64,000 nt of DNA, from the NCBI RefSeq assembly GCF_003991905.1, contig NZ_RSCL01000038.1, forward strand, positions 1 to 64,000. Direction: 5' to 3'. The stretch is from Dulcicalothrix desertica PCC 7102. GTDB lineage: Bacteria; Cyanobacteriota; Cyanobacteriia; Cyanobacteriales; Nostocaceae. Positions within the stretch are counted from its first letter, which is position 1. Each line of letters begins with the position of its first letter. Position numbers and translations under genes: made by a program. The notes under the pieces are model-generated. The model saw nothing but the letters and a program-made list of their open reading frames with translations, had not been told where the DNA came from and did no database searches. Below, one piece after another: positions 8,908 to 18,452 of the stretch.

Positions 8908-9312
8908 TCAACAATTTCCTCCTTGTCTGGGTTATAAACAACAAGTTTAAGTTGGTAAGTTTTTACAGCTTCTTGAACAAAGCGCTGCTGAAAAAATGTG
9001 GTAAACGTCTCAAAAGGAACTGCTAAATAAATAGTTCTATCAGGTTCAGTCATTTGTAAACCAAGGCGGTAGTTTAAAAATTGACCCAAAGTCCACATGA
9101 AAATCAGTAATTGCCGAAGTTCTCAAAAAACTTTTGATTTCAACCGCTATTTTTCGCTCAGATTTTTCTGCTGCTAAAATCCTTTCTGCTGCCAAATCAA
9201 TGTCAAGCTGAACTTCTTCTATCTTTATTATGAGTGGATCGGCTGTAATTATCCACTGTTGTTTTATTAAGGCTTGTCTTACAGCATCATGAAATCGGTC
9301 TTTGGCAGGCAT
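8895..9312 (-). pseudogene. xisH: xisH with a one-base frameshift
   Basis: XisH is encoded in two overlapping frames. Residues 1 to about 75 (from MPAKDRFHDAV, through the nuclease-like IAVEIKSF) are read from 9312. The rest (LGQFLNYRLGL to the C-terminal IVEWKE) is read from another frame down to 8895. Removing one base from the AAA run at 9088-9090 (plus strand) joins them as FHVDLGQFLNYR and gives exactly 138 residues, the normal XisH length. The E-x-K of a restriction-like fold is kept. This is either a recent mutation or an assembly error in a short homopolymer. The partner xisI is intact. Confidence 0.9.
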
Positions 9313-9522
9313 TTGTTTTTATAAGCTTTATTATTTTTAACATTTTATACACAGCTAGGCGCCTCTAAATAAGCTCTCTGTAAAAACATAATTAATCCCT
9401 ACGGAAAACTCCCTGGTTTATGTGCCTCTACTCTGTGCCCTCTGTGTCTCTGTGGTAAATAGTAGATTTATTACAAGAGTGAGATGGGCTTTCATCTTAC
9501 TTCTGTCTTAATTATTTATTTA

Positions 9523-9554
9523 GAGGCAGGCAGGGATGCCTGCTCCACAAGAGG
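9523..9554 (+). repeat. Dispersed repeat copy (GGCAGGGATGCC type)
   Basis: About 32 nt contain GGCAGGGATGCC followed by a CCACAAGAGG end. Similar copies are at 17867-17899 and, inverted, at 28226-28260. The core GGCAnnnATGCC is an inverted repeat. Confidence 0.65.
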
Positions 9555-9562
9555 TAATTATT

Positions 9563-9584
9563 AGCCCCCCTTATTAAAGGGGGT
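9563..9584 (-). terminator. Possible aspS terminator hairpin
   Basis: Just downstream of the aspS stop codon, CCCCCCTTATTAAAGGGGG can fold into a C/G-rich stem with a small AT loop. It resembles the C/G-run element at 56301-56370, so it may also be a repeat. Confidence 0.45.
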
Positions 9585-9593
9585 TGGGGGGAT

Positions 9594-11381
9594 CTATTGT
9601 TTAGGTTTATTAGTAGATGCTACATGCAACTCCTTAAGCTGCTTGCTATCTACACCGCTAGGCGCCTCTGTTAAAACACACCTTGCTTGCTGAGTCTTCG
9701 GAAAAGCAATAACATCGCGTATAGACTCTTCGCCAGCAAGTAACATCACCACTCGGTCTAAACCAAACGCGATACCACCATGCGGAGGCGTACCATATTC
9801 AAATGCTTCTAATAAGAAACCAAATTTACCCTGCGCTTCTTCGGGTGAAAGTCCTATGGCTTCAAATACTTGCTCTTGAATGTCGCGTTGGTATATACGT
9901 AAACTACCACCACCGATTTCAAAGCCATTTAACACTAAGTCGTAAGCTTGCGCGCGCGCGGTCTTCAAGTCGTTAATATCATCAGGGTGCGGCGCCGTAA
10001 ATGGGTGGTGTAATGCTTCGAGTCGTTTCTCATCAGCATTCCACTCAAACATCGGAAAGTCAACAACCCATAACAAATTAATTTTCTCAGGGTCGATTAA
10101 ATTAAATTCTCTAGCGACAAATTGGCGCAATCTATCTAAGGTCTTATTTACAGTTGGGGCATCTGCTGCAGCAAATAGTAGTAAATGACCTGGTTTGGCG
10201 CCTGTACGAGTTAGAATTTCTTGTTTTTGTTCTTCTGTGAGGTTGTCTTTGATGGCGCCAATTGTATCAATTTCACCGTTATCGCGTACACGAATATACG
10301 CTAAACCCTTGGCGCCTGCTTCACTTGCTTCTCTAAATATATCGCCACCTGGTTTGATACGAACATTAGAAATTGCATCGTTACCGTTGGGGATGGGCAA
10401 TATTTTAACTATGCCACCGTTTTTGATGGCTTCGTTAAAGACTTTGAAGCCACTGTCTTTCAAAATATCAGAAACGTTAACAAGTTCTAACTCATACCGA
10501 GTATCGGGTTTATCACTGCCATACTTATCCATTGCCGACTCATAAGTAATTTGAGGGAAGGGATGTTGTAATTCAATACCTTTTACGGTTTTAAAGATGT
10601 GACCAACAAGCTTTTCGTTCAACTCAATAATTTCGGGTTGCGACATGAAACTCATTTCCATGTCTAATTGAGTAAATTCCGGTTGCCTATCCGCACGTAA
10701 GTCCTCGTCACGGAAACAACGCGCAATTTGATAATATCTATCACACCCCGACACCATTAAAATTTGTTTGAACAACTGTGGTGACTGTGGCAGTGCAAAC
10801 CATTCTCCGGCATTTACACGACTTGGTAAAATATAATCACGGGCGCCTTCTGGTGTCGAACGAGTTAAAATTGGGGTTTCCACCTCAATAAACCCTTCAT
10901 AGTCTTCTAAATAGCGACGCATTGCTTTAACAACTTGATGGCGCAATTTTATATTGTTCGCCATTCTCTCGCGTCGCAAGTCTAAATATCTATACCTCAA
11001 CCGCACTTCTTCCCGCACTGGGTCAGTATCCGCACTCGATACTTGAAACGGTAATTGTTTACGAACGCCGTTAAGAAGTGTTATTTTGTCGGCGTAAATC
11101 TCCACTTCTCCTGTCGGAATACGCTCGTTTAATGATTCGTCAGGACGTTTCGTGACTCTACCGACTATTTCTACTACGTACTCACTACGGAGAGCATTCG
11201 CGGCATCATATGAATCTGGGGTGCGCTGCGGGTCGCTGACTATCTGTACGATGCCATCGCGGTCGCGTAAATCTAAAAATATTACTCCTCCGTGGTCACG
11301 GCGCCTATCTATCCATCCATACAGGGTGACAGTTTTTCCAATATGTTCGGAACGGAGTTCGCCGCAATAATGAGTTCGCAT
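9594..11381 (-). CDS. aspS: Aspartyl-tRNA synthetase
   Basis: This 595-residue class II synthetase charges tRNA-Asp in the cytoplasm. The N-terminal anticodon-binding OB fold is clear ([15 protein letters not shown], then LDLRDRDG). Catalytic-core motifs include [17 protein letters not shown] and, near the C-terminus, the class II motif 3 region [14 protein letters not shown] bacterial GAD insertion occupies the middle third. The length matches bacterial AspS. Cyanobacterial AspRS may be non-discriminating and also serve tRNA-Asn; I did not test that. It is followed by a C/G-rich hairpin and is transcribed alone. Confidence 0.97.
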   Translation of the reverse strand: MRTHYCGELRSEHIGKTVTLYGWIDRRRDHGGVIFLDLRDRDGIVQIVSDPQRTPDSYDAANALRSEYVVEIVGRVTKRPDESLNERIPTGEVEIYADKITLLNGVRKQLPFQVSSADTDPVREEVRLRYRYLDLRRERMANNIKLRHQVVKAMRRYLEDYEGFIEVETPILTRSTPEGARDYILPSRVNAGEWFALPQSPQLFKQILMVSGCDRYYQIARCFRDEDLRADRQPEFTQLDMEMSFMSQPEIIELNEKLVGHIFKTVKGIELQHPFPQITYESAMDKYGSDKPDTRYELELVNVSDILKDSGFKVFNEAIKNGGIVKILPIPNGNDAISNVRIKPGGDIFREASEAGAKGLAYIRVRDNGEIDTIGAIKDNLTEEQKQEILTRTGAKPGHLLLFAAADAPTVNKTLDRLRQFVAREFNLIDPEKINLLWVVDFPMFEWNADEKRLEALHHPFTAPHPDDINDLKTARAQAYDLVLNGFEIGGGSLRIYQRDIQEQVFEAIGLSPEEAQGKFGFLLEAFEYGTPPHGGIAFGLDRVVMLLAGEESIRDVIAFPKTQQARCVLTEAPSGVDSKQLKELHVASTNKPKQ

Positions 11382-11559
11382 AGGTTACTTTTCTTAATTT
11401 CTTTTACTAGAGAATGATTCGTTGACTTAAAGCTAATACATTATCTAGCATCACCTGTAATTGTAGTAATTCCCGCTCAATAAAAATCAAAAATTTCATT
11501 TGTCAAGATTTTATGCTTAAATTTGTCAGCGATTACACTAAATGCTTACTTAAATTTTT

Positions 11560-12312
11560 ATGCAAACTGACCCCAATAACCCACCACTGCCCGACTTAAC
11601 CCCACCTGACACTCACTCACAACAACAATTTTTGATACCACGCGACAGGCACCGTAAATTTTTCTGGACGTATGTACTCATGACCATAGTTGGGTGGGTT
11701 GTCGGTGGGATTGCTAGCATCGCTATTGAAAGAGTTATAAACGAACAATTTATAGTTAAAGCGACTCCCGAAGTTCAAACACTTTGGTTCACCTGGGGAA
11801 CTTATGTTAGCTTAACTGTCTTTGCCCTTATATTTGGCGCCGACCAAGCACTTGTAGTACGCCGTTACATTTCTGGATGGTGGTGGTTACTAGCTACAAG
11901 CTTTGGCTGGTTAACTGCTATAAAAGTTTCTAACGTCTGGCGAGAGTACATCGAAACATTCGGAGCCTCTCTAAACCGTGAGTTAACACCCGAAGAAATT
12001 ATTATTCTAACTATAGCCTCTACTGTTGCCTTCATTTTCTCCGCAATCTGGATAAGTTTTTTCCAATGGGTAGTACTGCGACGCTACACCAAACAATCTT
12101 GGTGGTGGAACTTTATTAACTCATTGGCATTTGCGCTTATCAGTTTTTTGGTATGGTTACTATCTCTAGCTCAAGATTCTATTCCAGAGGTTTACCGCGA
12201 TTTAGTATTGTATTTGTGCGAACAAGGACTCACAGCACTAATTATTGGAATTATTCCCGCAATTGGTTTTTGTCGTCTTAAAGCACGTGGAATACAAGCT
12301 GTCAAGGAATAA
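11560..12312 (+). CDS. Six-helix membrane protein of unknown function
   Basis: I do not recognise this 250-residue protein. A proline-rich cytoplasmic-like N-terminus (residues 1-30) is followed by about six hydrophobic segments, beginning near 34, 76, 103, 143, 184 and 213. Two WWW patches (near 107 and 187) and basic RRY motifs after helices 2 and 4 suggest an internal duplication of a three-helix unit. It sits 20 nt upstream of the oligopeptidase gene on the same strand, so the two are probably co-transcribed. No catalytic residues stand out, and transport or anchoring roles cannot be told apart. Confidence 0.65.
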   Translation: MQTDPNNPPLPDLTPPDTHSQQQFLIPRDRHRKFFWTYVLMTIVGWVVGGIASIAIERVINEQFIVKATPEVQTLWFTWGTYVSLTVFALIFGADQALVVRRYISGWWWLLATSFGWLTAIKVSNVWREYIETFGASLNRELTPEEIIILTIASTVAFIFSAIWISFFQWVVLRRYTKQSWWWNFINSLAFALISFLVWLLSLAQDSIPEVYRDLVLYLCEQGLTALIIGIIPAIGFCRLKARGIQAVKE

Positions 12313-12332
12313 ACGTTATTAGGAAGCTTATA

Positions 12333-14411
12333 ATGCACGATAATATGACGCAAAATCAATCGACTCCACCTGTTGCTCAAAAACAGCCATATGTTCTAGA
12401 GTTACATGGCGACCGTCGCATCGACAACTATTTTTGGATGCGTGATATCGAGAACCCTCAAGTCACTGCTTACCTCGAAGCTGAAAATACATACACTGAA
12501 GAGGCAATGAAGTCAACTACTGATTTACAGCAGCAGTTATATGACGAAATTCTTTCTCGCATTAAAGAAACTGATTTATCTGTACCAGTTCGTAAGGATA
12601 ATTATTATTACTATTCACGTACCGAAGAAGGTAAAGCATACGCTATTCACTGTCGCAAACAAGGGAGCTTAGAGGCGCCTGAACAAATTCTACTCGATGA
12701 AAACGAACTTGCAGAAGGGCAAGAGTATTTTAACGTCGGAGTTTTTCAAATTAGTCCTAATCACGAAATACTTGCGTATGCTGTTGACAACAATGGTTCT
12801 GAAAGATACACAATTTATTTCTTAGATTTAAAAACGTTCAAGTTATATCCAGAGACTATATCCGATACATATTATTCCTTTGCGTGGGCAAATGATAATC
12901 AAACAGTTTTTTATACAAAAGTTGATGAAGCAAATCGTCCTTTTAAACTTTTTCGTCACCAATTGGGAAAACCACAAGAAGAAGACGTTTTAATTTACCA
13001 TGAGCCTGATGATTCCTACTTCTTATCTGTAGGTAAAACTCGTAGCGAAGCTTACATTGTGATGAGTTTGGGCAGTCAAGTTACCTCCGAAGCTCATTTC
13101 CTCGATGCCAATAACCCCTTAAAAGGCGCCTTTCAAATAGTAAATCCGCGCGTTCAAGGTGTAGAATACGAAATCGAACATCATGGTGATTACTTTTACA
13201 TCGTTACCAATGATAAGGCAATCAACTTTAAATTAATGAAAGCTCCGGTTGCTTCACCATCACAGCAAAACTGGGAAACGGTAATACCCCATCGTGAAGA
13301 TATTATGCTGTCGGGTGTCAGCTTATTTGCTAAACACTTGGTCATTTATGAGCGCGTAAATGGCTTACCATGTGCAACCGTTCAAAACTTAGAAACGAAT
13401 AAATCCCAAAATATCACTTTTCCCGAACCGACATACGGATTCTTTGAAGGCAGCAATCCAGAATTCAACACCAATATTCTACGCTTTACTTACACCTCAT
13501 TAATTACACCTCCATCTGTATTTGACTATGACATGGAGACAAACGCGCGGGAATTGAAAAAAGAAACTGAAGTTTTGGGTGGATACGATAAAACTCAATA
13601 CGAAAGCGAAATGCTTATAGCTACCGCATCTGATGGCGCCAAAATTCCTATATCTATCATTTACAAAAAAAATACAGCTAAAAAAGGTACAGTTAAAAAT
13701 GGGCAAAATCCATTATTCTTAACAGGGTATGGTTCCTATGGCTATCCATATCCAGCAACATTTTCATCAAGCCGCTTACCTTTATTAGAGCGTGGCTTTG
13801 TTTTTGCAATTGCTCACATTCGTGGTGGTGGAGAATTTGGACGTAAATGGTACGAAAGCGGTAAGTTCCTAAACAAGAAAAATACCTTTACTGACTTTAT
13901 CACCTGCGCTGAATATTTAATCGAGCAAAAATGGACATCCGAGCAACACCTCGCTATTTCTGGTGGTAGTGCAGGTGGACTACTAATGGGCGCCGTCATT
14001 AACATGCGTCCCGACTTGTTTAAAGTAGTCGTTGCTGATGTACCCTTTGTAGACGTAGTAACAACAATAGCCGACACATCACTACCTTTATCAGCTATCG
14101 AATGGGATGAATGGGGCAACCCTAACGAAAAAGTTTACTACGATTACATGAAATCTTACTCTCCTTACGACAACGTAGAAGCAAAAAACTATCCCCACCT
14201 ACTTGTCACAGCAGGTTTAAACGACCCGCGCGTTAAATATTGGGAACCTGCAAAATGGACGGCAAAACTTCGAGAACTCAAAACCGACAAAAATATTCTA
14301 CTGCTAAAAACAAATATGGGCGCCGGACATGGTGGCGCCTCTGGACGCTATGAAAGCCTAAAAGAGCTAGCGTTTGAATATGCTTTTGTTCTCACTTGGC
14401 TAAAAAACTAG
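12333..14411 (+). CDS. Prolyl oligopeptidase family peptidase (oligopeptidase B-like, S9A)
   Basis: This 692-residue serine peptidase should cut short peptides in the cytoplasm. The C-terminal alpha/beta-hydrolase domain holds the triad Ser546 in GGSAGG, Asp631 in LNDPRV and His666 in GAGHGG. The N-terminal half is the beta-propeller, opening with RIDNYFWMRD, typical of oligopeptidase B and prolyl oligopeptidase. The segment AHIRGGGEFGRKWYESGK is typical of the B subgroup, which cuts after basic residues. The start at 12333 follows AGGAAG; an in-frame ATG 12 nt later is an alternative. No signal peptide is seen. Confidence 0.92.
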   Translation: MHDNMTQNQSTPPVAQKQPYVLELHGDRRIDNYFWMRDIENPQVTAYLEAENTYTEEAMKSTTDLQQQLYDEILSRIKETDLSVPVRKDNYYYYSRTEEGKAYAIHCRKQGSLEAPEQILLDENELAEGQEYFNVGVFQISPNHEILAYAVDNNGSERYTIYFLDLKTFKLYPETISDTYYSFAWANDNQTVFYTKVDEANRPFKLFRHQLGKPQEEDVLIYHEPDDSYFLSVGKTRSEAYIVMSLGSQVTSEAHFLDANNPLKGAFQIVNPRVQGVEYEIEHHGDYFYIVTNDKAINFKLMKAPVASPSQQNWETVIPHREDIMLSGVSLFAKHLVIYERVNGLPCATVQNLETNKSQNITFPEPTYGFFEGSNPEFNTNILRFTYTSLITPPSVFDYDMETNARELKKETEVLGGYDKTQYESEMLIATASDGAKIPISIIYKKNTAKKGTVKNGQNPLFLTGYGSYGYPYPATFSSSRLPLLERGFVFAIAHIRGGGEFGRKWYESGKFLNKKNTFTDFITCAEYLIEQKWTSEQHLAISGGSAGGLLMGAVINMRPDLFKVVVADVPFVDVVTTIADTSLPLSAIEWDEWGNPNEKVYYDYMKSYSPYDNVEAKNYPHLLVTAGLNDPRVKYWEPAKWTAKLRELKTDKNILLLKTNMGAGHGGASGRYESLKELAFEYAFVLTWLKN

Positions 14412-14813
14412 AAACCCTTGTTCTTACGTTACATGTAACGTCTCTACATGTAACGTCTTTACTTGCCAATATTGAAACATTCGTTGCAATGGCGCCTAAA
14501 TTTGCCTTGCCATCAAATCACAACAATTTTGTATTTCATAATACTGTTTTTTTACATATACTGTGGATATTGCTGAAATTAAATCATATTTCGCTCTGTG
14601 CTTTAAGGTTCGTTACGTGAATATCTTGCCCAATGCATAAAAATTTATATGTTAATCACAAATAATTGCAAAGTTACAAAAAATTAACTGTAACAAAAGC
14701 ATTCTAAGAAATTGCCGACAGGCGTTAAAGTATTAAATAGCTAAGTTGGAACCTTATAGTGATTAAAAAACTCTAAATAACTAAATTGTTTAAATAAAAA
14801 ACAATAATGAAAA
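14412..14813. other. Intergenic stretch with palindromic repeats
   Basis: This 402-nt AT-rich gap holds the ACGTTACATGTAACGT palindrome at 14426-14441 and a partial second copy, CATGTAACGTC, shortly after. These belong to the GTAGAGACG dispersed family. An open frame from 14396 overlaps the peptidase end and includes the repeat, so it is not credible as a gene. Confidence 0.5.
14426..14441. repeat. ACGTTACATGTAACGT palindrome
   Basis: This perfect 16-nt palindrome lies 15 nt after the peptidase stop, and its core is identical to the one at 59202-59229. It may serve as a transcription terminator stem. Confidence 0.7.
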
Positions 14814-14840
14814 TTGATTCACATATTTGGAACTATACAT

Positions 14841-15644
14841 ATGTTTATATTTAATACATACTCATTACCGCCAGACTCGAATACAACACATACACTAGTT
14901 TTAGTCAATATAGAAAAATCTTCATCTGTAAAAGTACAAAATATTACACAGAAACCAGCGACTAATAGAATATCGCAGAGTCGAGAAATAATTGATGACG
15001 CGCAGCTACAATCGTTGAAGAGACAGCTTTTTAATCAAGTTAACGCATCTTGGGCACAAAGAAAAACACTTAGTTACGATTTAGTATATAAAGTGGCAAT
15101 GGGCACTAATGGAGAAATAATTGCTTACGAAGCAGTAAATCAAATTGCACGTAATCAAATTGGCAAAACTCCTTTACCCAAATTAGTTTACGGTCCAAAG
15201 GACTCTGTTTCACAGACAAAGCAACCCTTTGGAAGTTTCCGTGTTGTGTTTCGTAAATCAGGAGTACTAGAAATTAGTCCTTGGAGAGGGTTTCGCACGA
15301 CTCCTGATGTTATAGGTGATAAAATTACCAATCCTAGACAGCTAAGAAGACTACAACGACAACTAACAAGTACGTTACGTCAAAATTGGGAAGGTAAAAC
15401 AACGGCAAAGCAAGATTTAAAGTATCGTGTCGCTGTAAACAAAAATGGTGTAGTCGCTGACTACGAACCAATTAACCAAGTTGCATACGACCATTTCCGC
15501 GAAACACCCTTACCCATGATATTCCAAGAACTTCACGGTTCCAACATCGCTGCTCCCAAAGATAAAGAACCCCTAGCGCATTTTCGCGTCGTCTTCAAAC
15601 GTGACGGTTCATTACAAATTACACCCTGGCGAAAATTACGTTAA
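14841..15644 (+). CDS. Protein with two tandem copies of an unrecognised domain
   Basis: This protein has about 267 residues, counting from the ATG at 14841; a TTG at 14814 would extend it by nine. I do not recognise the function. The protein is an internal duplication. Each half holds a pattern of LxRQL, then W, then DLxYxVAxxxNGxxxxYExxNQxA, then TPLP, then a closing FRVVFxxxGxLxIxPWR. The N-terminal 40 residues are not similar to either copy and have no clear ribosome binding site, so the start is uncertain. No signal peptide or membrane helix is seen. It stands alone between repeats. Confidence 0.65.
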   Translation: MFIFNTYSLPPDSNTTHTLVLVNIEKSSSVKVQNITQKPATNRISQSREIIDDAQLQSLKRQLFNQVNASWAQRKTLSYDLVYKVAMGTNGEIIAYEAVNQIARNQIGKTPLPKLVYGPKDSVSQTKQPFGSFRVVFRKSGVLEISPWRGFRTTPDVIGDKITNPRQLRRLQRQLTSTLRQNWEGKTTAKQDLKYRVAVNKNGVVADYEPINQVAYDHFRETPLPMIFQELHGSNIAAPKDKEPLAHFRVVFKRDGSLQITPWRKLR

Positions 15645-15646
15645 AT

Positions 15647-15676
15647 GTAGAGACGCGAGGAACATCGCGTCTGTAC
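15647..15676. terminator. Bidirectional terminator-like inverted repeat
   Basis: GTAGAGACGCGA and TCGCGTCTGTAC pair around a six-base loop, with one mismatch. The hairpin lies between convergent genes whose stops are at 15644 and 15681. It is a member of the GTAGAGACG dispersed repeat family. Confidence 0.65.
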
Positions 15677-15680
15677 GGAG

Positions 15681-16580
15681 TTAGGAGTTAATTATTAAAA
15701 CCCCATTATCCCCATCTAATGTTGCATTGGCGCCTACAGGCAATGCAGCATTACAACCATCATGTCCAAAAGGAAGTTCAGAAACAACGGGAATACCCAA
15801 ATCTCCCAAACGCTCTTTCAATACCTCCTCAACTTTAAAACTTGGTATATTTACAGGTGCCTCACATTGACTAAACCTGCCAATAGCAATACCGCGTACT
15901 TTTTTTAAGGCGCCACTCATTCGCCATTGTGTTAACATTCTATCGATACGATACGGAGCCTCTCCTACATCTTCAATTGCCAAAATCACATTATCAAATT
16001 CCGGTTGATAAGAAGTCCCAAGAAGATGAGTTGCAACCGTTAAATTTGCTGGTAATAATACACCACTTACCACACCAGAACCCCAACCATTACCCTTAAT
16101 AGCATCAATACTACGACCTTCCACCCAATCAAATAACCGTTGTTTTGACCATTCGGGTTCCTTTTCAAGCGTTGTTAATACAGGTGCATGAACTCCAGAA
16201 ATTCCTACCTTATATAAACTCCACAGTAATGCTGTAATATCAGAGAACCCAATCAACCACTTGGGATTTGTAACAGGCGCCCAATTCCAATTTTCTAAAA
16301 GACGAGTACAGCCAAAACCACCCCTAGCACATAATATCGCTTTACACTCCGGGTCTAACCAAGCATCTTCAAGATGATGGCGCCTTTGATTATCTAACCC
16401 AGCTAAATAACCCCATCGGTCATTAATGTCAGAAATAATATCAACACGATAACCACGACTTCGCCATACCTCGACACCTTGCACAAATGGTTCTAAAGAA
16501 CGCAAAGTACCACTGGGAGCAATTACTCGTAGTAAGTCTCCTGGTTGTAATGGTGGTGGAGTAACAATTTGGGACTGCAT
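15681..16580 (-). CDS. LD-carboxypeptidase (peptidase family S66)
   Basis: This 299-residue protein is a probable muramoyl-tetrapeptide carboxypeptidase that trims the terminal D-alanine from recycled murein peptides. Family hallmarks are PGDLLRVIAPSG near the N-terminus, the ARGGFGCTRLL segment, and the nucleophile Ser113 in GFSDITALLW. The Glu of AIEDVGEAPYRIDRML and a later His in PFGHDGCNAALPVG are also as expected. No signal peptide is seen, which fits a cytoplasmic recycling enzyme. The MccF group of the same family, which confers microcin resistance, cannot be excluded by eye. It starts 23 nt after the foldase gene ends and is likely co-transcribed with it. Confidence 0.9.
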   Translation of the reverse strand: MQSQIVTPPPLQPGDLLRVIAPSGTLRSLEPFVQGVEVWRSRGYRVDIISDINDRWGYLAGLDNQRRHHLEDAWLDPECKAILCARGGFGCTRLLENWNWAPVTNPKWLIGFSDITALLWSLYKVGISGVHAPVLTTLEKEPEWSKQRLFDWVEGRSIDAIKGNGWGSGVVSGVLLPANLTVATHLLGTSYQPEFDNVILAIEDVGEAPYRIDRMLTQWRMSGALKKVRGIAIGRFSQCEAPVNIPSFKVEEVLKERLGDLGIPVVSELPFGHDGCNAALPVGANATLDGDNGVLIINS

Positions 16581-16602
16581 GAATAGTTCAATTAATCTAA
16601 TT

Positions 16603-17325
16603 TCAAATATATTGTTGAGCTTCTGAGTTTAACCATTGCTTAAACATATGATTTAGTAACTCTTTATACCGTACCTCCGTTAACTCGGCTGGTATAAGTT
16701 CTTCAACCCAAAGCAAATGATAGCATCGTTCTATTTTTATCGGACCAATCAATTGCTGAGGCGATGTATTAAAAACAACATTTGCAATCTCCGGCTCGAT
16801 TTCCCAACGATAAACTTGCCCTTCATACCCACACTGGCGCCTGCGGTTTAAGTCGATGTCATAATTATGTGCAGCCGTGTAAAAGCTAATTTCTCTTTCC
16901 TCAATTTGATAATAAAGTTCTTGAGCGAGCTTATCGTCTGTTACTACTAAACGGTATAAAATAATCTGCTCAAACTCCGCACGGTTCTGTACAAAAAACT
17001 TTTCGACTTCCTTGCCAAACATCTCTTGCGCTAACTTGTGTGCTAGCAGTCGGTTCCGAATACCAACTTCCCAGTCGTGAGGAGTAATCATATTGTTGGT
17101 TAACCAAGCTACGGTATCCGCAGCTTTTTCTAACCGCAGTTCCCGACGCTGCTCTGTAGCTTCTTTTTCTATCTCTAAACTACTAACGCTTATTCCCCGC
17201 TGTTGTGCAACAAAAGCGATTACTCTTTGATACAAAATATTTTGGCGCGTTTCTTTTAAGCTCATTTCCTGTTTGAGATAGTCTACTATTTCTTCTGCCT
17301 CAACATTTGTCTTAAAATCGCTCAT
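16603..17325 (-). CDS. Parvulin-like peptidylprolyl isomerase/foldase
   Basis: This 240-residue protein has a helical SurA/PrsA-like N-terminal part (about 1-115) and a parvulin-like segment (about 115-215). The latter has FYTAAHNYDID, CGYEGQVYRWEIEPEIANVVF and GPIKIERCYHLLWVEE, matching the parvulin end motif. No signal peptide is present. In cyanobacteria such proteins often sit next to C39-peptidase ABC exporters and HlyD proteins and are thought to assist export. Here hetC lies about 2.5 kb upstream on the same strand with hetP between them, which fits that association. The exact substrate is unknown. Confidence 0.75.
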   Translation of the reverse strand: MSDFKTNVEAEEIVDYLKQEMSLKETRQNILYQRVIAFVAQQRGISVSSLEIEKEATEQRRELRLEKAADTVAWLTNNMITPHDWEVGIRNRLLAHKLAQEMFGKEVEKFFVQNRAEFEQIILYRLVVTDDKLAQELYYQIEEREISFYTAAHNYDIDLNRRRQCGYEGQVYRWEIEPEIANVVFNTSPQQLIGPIKIERCYHLLWVEELIPAELTEVRYKELLNHMFKQWLNSEAQQYI

Positions 17326-17900
17326 TGTATTATTTGTATCTTACTAGCTTTCAGGGTATATTATTTAGCTGCATATTGAGTAGCCTTTGCTACTAATTTT
17401 TATTCAAACTTTAAAAATCATAACGCTTAATAAAAAATTGGAAGCTACAAAGTATAGCTTCCATGATTTGTGATGAAATAATCCTAATTGGGAGGATTCG
17501 GATTATTTAGATGTTGAAACAGATAGAACAATCAAACTCGCGTATCGTTACATATTCTTACTCATGACTTTATATGGTATGAAGTAAGAAATAGCCACCA
17601 ACTGTAACAATACCACTATCAACATAAATTAACGTACCTAGTTTGTTTGCCGTTCATCATCTCCTTATTCATAATATATTAATGTAGTAAAATTTCACCC
17701 TTCATAACCCGTCATAACTCGTTTTCTGCTATATATCTAATGTATAAAATATTTTTGCATGTTATTTGCCATTTTGGCAGATTATTACAAAGAAACTGTA
17801 AATTGATGTTCGGTATGTTTAAGTAGTGTATGAAGTATTACATGGGTAAGGATGTTGAAATGTTGTAGGGCGGGCAGGGATGCCCACCCCACAAGAGGGT
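17326..17900. other. Intergenic stretch downstream of hetP
   Basis: This 575-nt AT-rich gap contains the dispersed repeat copy at 17867-17899 next to the hetP stop. Otherwise I see only low-complexity AT sequence and no convincing gene, RNA or operator. It probably carries the promoter of the foldase gene. Confidence 0.5.
17867..17899 (+). repeat. Dispersed repeat copy (GGGCAGGGATGCCCACC type)
   Basis: This copy contains GGGCAGGGATGCCCACC followed by CCACAAGAGG. It closely matches 9523-9554 and the inverted copy at 28226-28260. It lies just downstream of hetP and could fold into a small terminator-like stem. Confidence 0.7.
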
Positions 17901-18359
17901 TTAGTTGAATTCACACATTTTTAGGCAACTATTTTGTTTGTCTGGCTGTAACTGTGATTCGTTGGAAAGGTTTTCGTGCATTTGCGCTGATAACCATTTG
18001 TCTAAATTACCTCCTCTAATTTCTCTTTTTTGCTTGCCCACTACTTCCATGTATGCCAAGTCTTTAATTTTGCTTAGACAACTTGATGGAATGCTGTTGT
18101 GAGAAGACTTCTCAGATGCTGGCGCCGCACCATTATTATCTTTCTGGCTGTTTGCCTTTTCTTGCGAGTTGTCTTTGAGCAGTCGGTTGTAAGTCCGATA
18201 AGGGATATAATGCAGAGGGTTATACCCAGCAAAGCGCAACATTAATACACAAGCCCAAGAATATTTGCCAGCTAAAATTGCTTCAACTACTTGGTCAAAC
18301 TGTTCAGGGTGAACAGGCTTCTTAAAATTGCTACTTATACCAGGATTATCTTGACTCAT
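17901..18359 (-). CDS. hetP: Heterocyst differentiation protein HetP
   Basis: This protein of about 152 residues matches HetP, which acts downstream of HetR to commit vegetative cells to the heterocyst fate. The conserved core is very clear: [40 protein letters not shown], and [20 protein letters not shown] choose the ATG at 18359 because [12 protein letters not shown] then aligns with the known N-terminus; upstream in-frame ATGs at 18371 and 18419 are less likely. As in Anabaena it lies downstream of hetC, but here a 144-residue gene intervenes. A HetR-type operator lies 920 nt upstream. Confidence 0.95.
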   Translation of the reverse strand: MSQDNPGISSNFKKPVHPEQFDQVVEAILAGKYSWACVLMLRFAGYNPLHYIPYRTYNRLLKDNSQEKANSQKDNNGAAPASEKSSHNSIPSSCLSKIKDLAYMEVVGKQKREIRGGNLDKWLSAQMHENLSNESQLQPDKQNSCLKMCEFN

Positions 18360-18452
18360 GGTTTCACTCATTAAATAAAATAAAATGGAATCGAAGTAAA
18401 AGACTCTATTGAATATCAACGACTAACAATCTTAAGAGATACTTACCATTAG

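Noticed and set aside
9046-9098. Two separate small proteins in place of one XisH
   Set aside because: Joining the frames by one base gives a full-length XisH of 138 residues, which explains both frames.
14396-14620. 74-codon open frame after the oligopeptidase
   Set aside because: It overlaps the peptidase end and runs through palindromic repeats, with low-complexity content.
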